NCBI RefSeq assembly: GCF_030272615.1
Contig: NC_081410.1
Coordinates: 259,439,533 to 259,503,532, forward strand
Length of the DNA stretch: 64,000 bases
Source: Cryptomeria japonica
Lineage: Eukaryota; Streptophyta; Pinopsida; Cupressales; Cupressaceae
Direction of reading: 5' to 3'
How positions within the stretch are numbered: position 1 is the stretch's first letter; each line of letters starts with the position of its first letter. The notes below the pieces were generated by a model. It was not told the origin of the DNA and searched no databases. It was given only the letters and a program-made list of their open reading frames with translations. The position numbers and the translations under genes are program-made. Below, piece after piece: positions 57,609 through 64,000 of the stretch.

Positions 57609-60600
57609 CTCACTAATTTGGAATAATCCATACCAAACTTCTTCAATGTCTCTTTAACATACTTATCTTAAGAAATAAAGATGCCATCATCTAGCTAAGC
57701 AATTTGAAGTCCAAGGAAAAAAGACAACTCACCAATCATAGACATCTTAAGTTCTTTTTGCGTCTCTTCTGCAAAATTATTACACATACCATCATCTCAA
57801 CCAAATATGATGACATCAACATATACAACAACTATCAAAAGCTTCTCTTCCAAAACCTTAATATAAAGATTTCTATCTGCAGTACCTTTCTTGAAACCTT
57901 GTTGAATTACTTATCCAACCTTGCATACCAAGCCCCAGGAGCTTTCTTGAGACCATACAAAGCCTTTTTGAGTCTACAAACCATGTCAGGATCCTCTAAT
58001 AACTAAAACCCATCACACTACTCTGTAGAATTCTTCCTCTAAATCATCATTCAAGAAGGATGATTTGACATCCATCTGATAAACCTTGAAGTTATTGTGA
58101 GCACAAAATGAAAGAAACATTATGATTGTTTTTATCCTAGCCACCAAAGAAAAAGTCTCCTCAAAATCAATTTCTTCCACTTGTTAATAGCCTTTGCAAA
58201 CCAATATTTCTTTGTTTCTTGTCACTCTCCTTCATTCAATTTGTTCTAGAACATATAATTTATTTCTATGGCATTCTTATTAGTAGGTCTATGGACTAAT
58301 TTTCATGTTTAATTATTCTCAATCTGATTTAGACCTTCTTCCATTGCTTGAAACCATCATTCTCTCTAGCATCAACAAAGGTCTTGGGCTCTATCTTTTA
58401 TAGGAGACAAATATTTACTTGATCACTTGATTTTGAAGGTCTTCTCTTAGTCTGTACACATTTATTCTTGTCACCAATAATCTAATCATTTGAATGATCT
58501 CTTTGGACATACTTGGTTGGAGTCTTAGGAGCCTTTTCTGACACACTTTCCTTCATTGTTTTCTCTTCTTCTTCTATGTAGGGATATTCTTCTAACCCAC
58601 ACTCCTAATCTTCTTGTGTGATTTGACTCAAATCTTCATCTAATTTAGCATTTGTACTTTTAACCATCTTCCTAAGTCTCTTGTTGTAGCATATGTAGAC
58701 CTTGTTTCTAGTTGTGTAACCAAGGAAGATCCCTTCATCACGTCTTGATTCAAAATTTTCTATGTCTTCTTCATCTCTTTTGATGTAATATTTTCTACCA
58801 AATTTTTTTAAATAACTAAAAGTAACTTAGGTCCTCTACACCATAGTTCATAAGGTGTCTTAGAGTTTTTTACCCTCAATTGTGCTCTATTAAGAATATA
58901 GACAGAAGTATGAAGTGCTTCTTTACAATACACATCAGACAATTTAACTTCTTTTAATATTGTCCTTTCCATCTCTTTGGTTTTCTTATTATTTCTTTCT
59001 ATTACCCCATTCTACCAAGGGGTCCTAGGAGCAAATAGATGTCTCCTAATTCTATAATCTTCATTAAACTTTTCAAACTCATTTGAAGTAAATTCATCTC
59101 CTCTACCAAATATTAGACATTTGATCTTAGCATCTACTTCATTCTCAACCATACATTTAAAGGCTTTAAACTTATTTAGATCTTTTTATTTTTATTTAAA
59201 AAATGTGACCAAGTCATATTATAGAATAAGCATCAATGAGTAACATAAAATACCTTTCACCATTGAGTCCCTTTGTCCTGGTTGGTCTGCACAAGTCAAT
59301 GTGTATCATCTCTAAAGGTTTTTAATAAGAGTACTCCTTGCTCCTTAAATTAGTCCTTGTTTTCTTCCCCATCTAACATTCCTTGCATAAGATTTGTGTA
59401 GGCTTGATGATCCTTGTCATGTCCCTTATTCCATGTGTACAACTAATCCTTGCAATGTTGTCAAAGTTTATGTGACCCATCATCTTGAGCCATAGCCAAC
59501 TTCACTAGTTTGTGCCATTAAACAACTTCTCCCATTAGCCCCTTTTTCGTGATAAAAATTTTCATCAATCCTATGTCCTAAAACTAGTCTTCTAGAGTCA
59601 CTCTTTTTTATTTCTCATCCTTTGTCATGAAATATAAGATTATACCCTTTGATACATATTTGAATAACATTGAAGAGATTGTATTTCAGTCCTTTGACAT
59701 AAAGAACATATTTTGTCTTGTTCTTTTCATCAATTGTTATAGTACCTTTTCCACAAATTTGTGTAGATCCTTCATCACCAAACTTGACTGATCCTCCATT
59801 CTTCTTCTTAAGTATAATGAACTTCCCTTTGTCACTAGTCATGTGTTGGGAACAACAACTATCAATCACCAAGCATTTTCTTCTTCTCTTTCATGGAATG
59901 TAGTCCACACAATCATTGATTGTTCATTATCTTTGTCAGCCTGCAACATATCGAACTTCTTAGATTTTTCAGTATCACCCATTTTGTCATCAACTTTCAA
60001 GGCCATGAAGAGTGTTTCACCATTTAAATCATCATGATACTCATCTTCTAAAGAACAACTTCTCTCCTTGGAATAAAGATTTATTTTGAACTTCTCTTTT
60101 TTATTTTCTATATTATAATTCTCTAAAGGTACATTTAGAGGCAAAATGACCAATTCTCCCACACTTAAAACATTTGAATTGTAACCTACCTTTGTACTTG
60201 TCGGTGCCCCTCATCAGTCTTCTCACAAAAAAAAATTCAACTTCATAAAAGTTGTAAAGTTGATTAGTTTCTCAATCTTCTACCTTGTTACTAACTTTGA
60301 ATGTTGCTTCCTTCTTTGGAGCATCTTTTCCAAACTCTCTCATCTCAAAGGCAATGAGAGAACCATATAGTTGATTAATTGAATAGTTATCCAAGTCCTT
60401 ACATTTCTCAATAGTGATACCTTGTGACTATAATATTTTGGAAGATATATAAGTACCTCTTTCACAACCTCATCTTCTTTCAACTCTCCACCAAAACCTC
60501 TACTGGTATTTACCACTTCATCCACCCAGAGCGTATAAATATAAATATCTTCATCCTTTGACTACCTTAAATTCTCAAATTTAAACTTGAAATTTTGCAT

Positions 60601-60716
60601 CTTGATTTGATTTAGTTTATCATCTTCTTCATAAATGTTGTTAAGCTTTTCCCAAACCTCTTTATTAGTACCATTGTGCATCACCTTCACAAATGCTACT
60701 TAGAGGAGATCACTTA
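57609..60716 (-). pseudogene. COP2 polyprotein: gag, protease, integrase, reverse transcriptase
   Basis: Going leftward: gag from about 60716 (FVKVMHNGTNKEVWEKLNNI, VDEVVNTSRGFGGELKEDEV), an intact knuckle CFKCGRIGHFASKC (about 60130-60170), protease at 59872 (VIDSCCSQHMTSDKG; DSC for DSG), the GAG-pre-integrase part, degraded integrase (about 59500-58800), and reverse transcriptase with [49 protein letters not shown] (YVDV for YVDD) and KFGMDYSKLV at the solo LTR. Many stops and shifts. The N-terminus and 5' LTR are missing at about 60716. Confidence 0.9.
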
Positions 60717-61610
60717 GATTGAAAAGTACAAACTACATGTTGAATAATAGAACCTTGTTCCACAAAAATTATGAAGGAATCTACCTTAGATGCTTCAATC
60801 GTGTCAAAGCCAAAGAAATGACTGAAGAATTCCATAGTAAGTTTGGGATGGGACATGAGTCAACTGATGCAACACCATATAAAATTTTAAAGGTAGGCTA
60901 CAACTGGACCTAGATATTCAACGATGCATATAATCATGTCAAACATTGTCATATGTTTCAAATCATAGCTACCATGGAATGGAACCCAACAATGCTCCTC
61001 CAACCTGTATATGAAGTTAGACCTTTTGCTAAATGGGAATTGGATTTTTTGGGTGTTACTAATCCCAAATCTTTTGTAGATCACAAGTTTGTGTTGAGAA
61101 CAACATACTATTGCACTAGGTGGATAGTAGCTCAGGCTTGCAATAATTGCACAATGGAAGTAGTCATCAAGTTTCTCAAAGAATATATCATAGCTAGGTT
61201 TGGAATTCTTTTCGCTCTGGTATGTGACCACAACTCTTCTTTTACTTCTACAACCCTGCTTTTACTTCTACATAGATAATGCACTGGTCTTATCAGTACA
61301 AAGTCATTTTAAATTTTTTGTCTAATTATTACTCCTAGTGAAATGGGGTAGCCAAATTGACCAACAAGAACCTTTTATAATTTATTAAGTGCATGTTAGA
61401 TAATAATCCAAGGGATTGGCACAATAAGTTGAAGTTTGAGTAGATAAAACTTGAGCTAAAATCACCCTAGGAACATCTCTACACTACCTTATGTATGGTC
61501 AAAACCTAGTGTTCCTTGTGATTTAAATATTCTTGTCCTACAATTTATGAATGAGGTTGAAATTCAAGGAAATAATGTAGAACTCCACAAATTAATGATT
61601 TGAGGTTCAT
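60717..61610 (+). pseudogene. Fragment of a Ty3/gypsy integrase
   Basis: The plus-strand frame from 60719 reads STNYMLNNRTLFHKNYEGI, EEFHSKF, GHESTDATPYKILKVGY (zinc-finger region, Cys ligand partly retained in VKHCHMFQ), then QPVYEVRPFAKWELDFLGV, FVLRTTYYCTRWIVAQA, VIKFLKEYIIARFG and ALVCDHNSSF. After shifts it continues NGVAKLTNKNLL, NPRDWHNKLKFE and FMNEVEIQGNNVELH. These are core and C-terminal integrase motifs of gypsy elements. The first two catalytic aspartates can be read (LDFLG, CDHN), but the Glu of the NGxAExxN motif is Lys. Stops lie at 60911 and after 61277. It abuts COP2 gag and has no LTRs of its own in the window. Confidence 0.88.
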
Positions 61611-62133
61611 AACTATAGTATATTTCATCTTTTGTTTTCAACATTTTCTTAGTTTATTATCATATATTTTGTGAAGATTGTTAACCTGAATACTAGTGAT
61701 TTGCTAGTATGTTTTGAAGATAATGCAATAGCACTAATGGATTGCAGTCTCATGGAGTATCTCTTATGAATGCCTAGTATTTTTATTTATTAAACATCAT
61801 CCGTAATTCAAGATTGAACTAAATTGTTGTAAGCATCTTCATTTCATAAATCAATATATGCATGCAAATGGTGTGTGGGTTAAAATTAATGTGTGAAATG
61901 AGAGTTATTATGTTTCCTATAATATGTCTTAGTTTTCATGTTCAAATTGATAATTTTAGCATTTGGAATAAATCAAAGTTCTTAATATTTTCTTGAATTT
62001 TGTTGATAATGTTTATCTGTCATTTGTTCATTTTCTCATTTCTGCATGATCTATCTTTTGTTATTTCTTTTAATTGTTAACACTAAGATTTAAATAGGAA
62101 GATTGTGCCTTCAATTTGTAACCAATGTGTCAT
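61611..62133. other. AT-rich segment, no gene recognised
   Basis: Between the gypsy fragment and the COP3 LTR. No coding sequence or repeat that I can recognise. Confidence 0.5.
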
Positions 62134-63216
62134 TGTTAGGATAAGCCATATGAAGACTTAGCCATTATTGTGTTGTTACGACCTGACTAAAGAGACCTTG
62201 GGAGGTCAAGGGTTTCCCTATCCTTACTTCTTTTAGGAAAAGTTAGGTAGTAATACTTAGCTTGTGTTGAGTGTGTCAAAAGGCCCGTCAATAGGTCTGT
62301 GTCTTATTGTTGCAAATTTACACAATCGTGCCATGTGTTTGTGGTGGTCCCAAACAAGAAATTTACTTTTCCATGAAGGAATGAGATCAAAGGTTGATGT
62401 TTAAACTTGTTCAAATCACTAATTCTTGATTCAAATTCAAATTTATTAGAGTTGACTATGAAGCAGTGGATCACACATATTATAGGCTGACATAGTAGAG
62501 GACTTGTATCAGTTTAAGGAATCCAAGTCAATATAAAAAGGTATCATATTACAAAAATTTATGTATGTGAAGGAGATCATTCCTTTGAGTGAAAGAGAAA
62601 AGGAGAGTAAGAAGGTATGTGTAACAGAGTTTACTAGTGATAGGCAGTGTGAATTATGTTCTATCGTTTGATATAGAGGTGAAATATTTGGTATAGAACA
62701 AGGTGTGGACCAAAGGCTGGCTATTAAAAAAAGTAGTATTAGAAAGGTCCTTTTTTATATCTTTTGATTTTTTATTAGAAAGTGGTATGTTTTTTATGTA
62801 ATGTATTTTATTCTGAGGTTTTCTCCTCTTTATTTGTATGAGGTTGGTACCTCTTTGATATTAATTTAATTAGATTAAGGGGATTGTAGTACTTTTACGT
62901 TGGTGCCCATAATTGATGCATTGATGAGTGGATTGATGTATCCCAAAGGTTGGTGCCTTCATAACTGATTTCCATATTCATATTTCTTTGTGAGGCTAGA
63001 TTTGGGCACTAGATATCTCACTATGTTTTTTCCTTTCTAGGGTTTCCCTCTAAAATCTAGTGTTATGTGCTCTTGTGTTGTTATGTTGTTACTTGCACTC
63101 TTTGATGATTATGCTAATGCTCTTAACAACTAAGTGATGATTGTATTTGAATCAATAGAAAATATTTGATGATATACTTATTCACCCCCCTCTCAATATA
63201 TTGGTGTATTCCACCA
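62134..63216 (+). repeat. COP3 5' LTR
   Basis: The right end is firm (gtattccacca next to the primer site, with the C-run motif ttcacccccctctcaatata just inside). The left end, tgttaggataagccatatga at 62134, is a guess from the TG start and the usual 1.1-kb length. The partner LTR is outside the window. Confidence 0.55.
62532..62540 (+). promoter_or_regulatory. Candidate TATA box in COP3 LTR
   Basis: tataaaaag, about 400 bases into the LTR, as expected of an LTR promoter. Sequence match only. Confidence 0.4.
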
Positions 63217-63218
63217 AT

Positions 63219-63230
63219 TGGTATCAGAGC
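63219..63230 (+). other. COP3 primer binding site (initiator tRNA-Met type)
   Basis: tggtatcagagc, a perfect match to the canonical plant copia primer site. Confidence 0.95.
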
Positions 63231-63281
63231 CATGTTCCTTGGTGTAGCCTAACACTAAAGGTAAATCTTGGACTAGAACAC

Positions 63282-64000
63282 ATGGAAATTCAAGAATGTT
63301 CCTCCTCAAACAAGGCACCACTATTTAATGGGACATATTGTGTGTTTTGGAGCATAATAATGGAAGCTTGTCTATCCTCATTATATTTTGAGGTTATCCA
63401 ATCAATTGTGGATGGATACACTACTCTTGTTACACCTTCAATAGATTGGGCTAGTAAGAAGGCATATGAAAAAATTACCAAATCAAAGAATGTTATCTTA
63501 TGTGAATTGTCAAATTTTTAATTTGTGAGATTGATGAATTGTAACTTTGTTAAGTATATCATGGAAAAAATTAATGACATCTATGTAGGAGATGACAAGG
63601 TTAAACAAGGAAAGTTGCAGGCCTACATATACAATTTTGAAAGCATGAAATTGAAGAAGATGAAAATATTGTTGACTACCTACTTCAAGTGGATGAATTT
63701 GTCAATGCTATCAAAGGATTAGGTGAAGTGAAAGAAGATAAAATTGTAAAGAAGGATCTTATATCTCTTCCCTCAAGGTATGATTCAAAAAAATTTGCTA
63801 TTGAAGACGTTAGAGATCTAGATTAGTTTACTATGGATGAAATGTTTGACTCTCTTCTTATTAAATGAGGAACATCAACACTAGGACATCAAAGAAGTTT
63901 ACTTCAAGGTCACTAAGAATGAAGAATGTGATCCTAATTGTGAAGAAGCTAACTTTGTAATAAATGTGAAGAAAGACTCTAGAAATTACAAAGGTAAGTC
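63282..64000 (+). pseudogene. COP3 gag (partial, runs off the window)
   Basis: ATG at 63282 is the first in frame after the primer site (MEIQECSSSNKAPLFNGTYC). It shows the copia gag (UBN2-type) landmarks APLFNGTYCVFWSIIMEAC, AKKAYEKITKSKNVILC-like wording, YVGDDKVKQGKLQAY and FESMKLKKMK. A TAA at 63519-63521 ends the first part. Later segments (VDEFVNAIKGLGEVKED, LPSRYDSK, YKGK at the window end) are in other frames. It is probably inactive. Confidence 0.85.

Larger units (their letters stand above)
16938..60716 (-). mobile_element. COP2: decayed minus-strand Ty1/copia element, heavily interrupted
   Basis: The 3' LTR starts at 16938 (plus strand tgttgaatacacaaaatatt) and finishes at 54257 (ttgaaca), followed by a polypurine tract. 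It is split by NA4 and by COP1. The coding part lies to the right on the minus strand: RNase H (54577-54956), RT (56113-56422 and 57609 to about 58400), integrase, protease and gag (to about 60716). Two solo LTRs interrupt it. The 5' end is missing: gag stops at about 60716 against a gypsy fragment. Joining 16938-17453 with 54215-54257 as one LTR is inference from orientation, insertion geometry and the similarity of the 16938 end to the end of the COP3 LTR. Confidence 0.65.
62134..64000 (+). mobile_element. COP3: 5' part of a plus-strand Ty1/copia element
   Basis: An LTR ending at about 63216 is followed by a perfect tRNA-Met primer site and a copia gag that runs out of the window. Pol should follow beyond 64000. 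Its gag is of the same family as that of COP2. Confidence 0.8.

Overview
The window reads as intergenic heterochromatin of a large-genome seed plant, probably a gymnosperm (organism is inference). It is AT-rich and I found no intact host gene, no tRNA or rRNA gene and no CRISPR. Nearly everything recognisable is LTR retrotransposon sequence inserted into older LTR retrotransposons. Most boundaries were set by finding the LTR ends plus matching 5-bp target-site duplications (TSDs).

Layout. (1) 1-13850: pol-less element NA1 (minus strand, 3' LTR cut by the window edge), interrupted by the complete pol-less element NA2 (2331-8986, plus). NA1 itself sits in the 3' end of another LTR element whose 3' LTR is 14023-15076. 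(2) 15077-16937: AT-rich, nothing recognised. (3) 16938-about 60716: a decayed minus-strand Ty1/copia element, COP2. Its 3' LTR is split by NA4 (17454-39697, minus) and by the Ty1/copia element COP1 (42257-54209, plus). NA4 carries a TIR element (19828-21959), a 363-bp solo LTR (22950-23312) and the whole of NA3 (25051-37534, minus). NA3 carries a 4.3-kb insertion (26684-30993) holding a receptor-kinase gene fragment, and a solo LTR (about 32660-33822). COP1 carries a 4.6-kb LTR-like insertion (47279-51834). The COP2 coding region is cut by two solo LTRs (54957-56112, 56423-57608) and ends against a gypsy integrase fragment (about 60717-61610). (4) 62134-64000: 5' LTR and gag of a plus-strand copia element, COP3, leaving the window. 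Nesting is four deep (COP2 > NA4 > NA3 > 4.3-kb insertion).

Most unusual content: NA1, NA2, NA3 and NA4 have different LTRs but the same plan. Each has an initiator-tRNA-Met type primer site, ORF1 (coiled coil plus about four CCHC zinc knuckles), a spacer of roughly 300-500 bp, then a long ORF2 with a conserved N-terminal domain, a basic linker and a charged coiled-coil tail. I find no protease, integrase, reverse transcriptase or RNase H in any of them. At the polypurine tract/3' LTR junction NA1, NA2 and NA3 share a 29-base block with the pol-bearing COP1, and NA2 and COP1 share 35 bases. This suggests the pol-less elements are copied by COP1-like enzymes. All coding regions are decayed. 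In-frame stops are strongly biased to TAG, often at positions where relatives have Gln, as expected from C-to-T decay of methylated CAG (CHG) sites.
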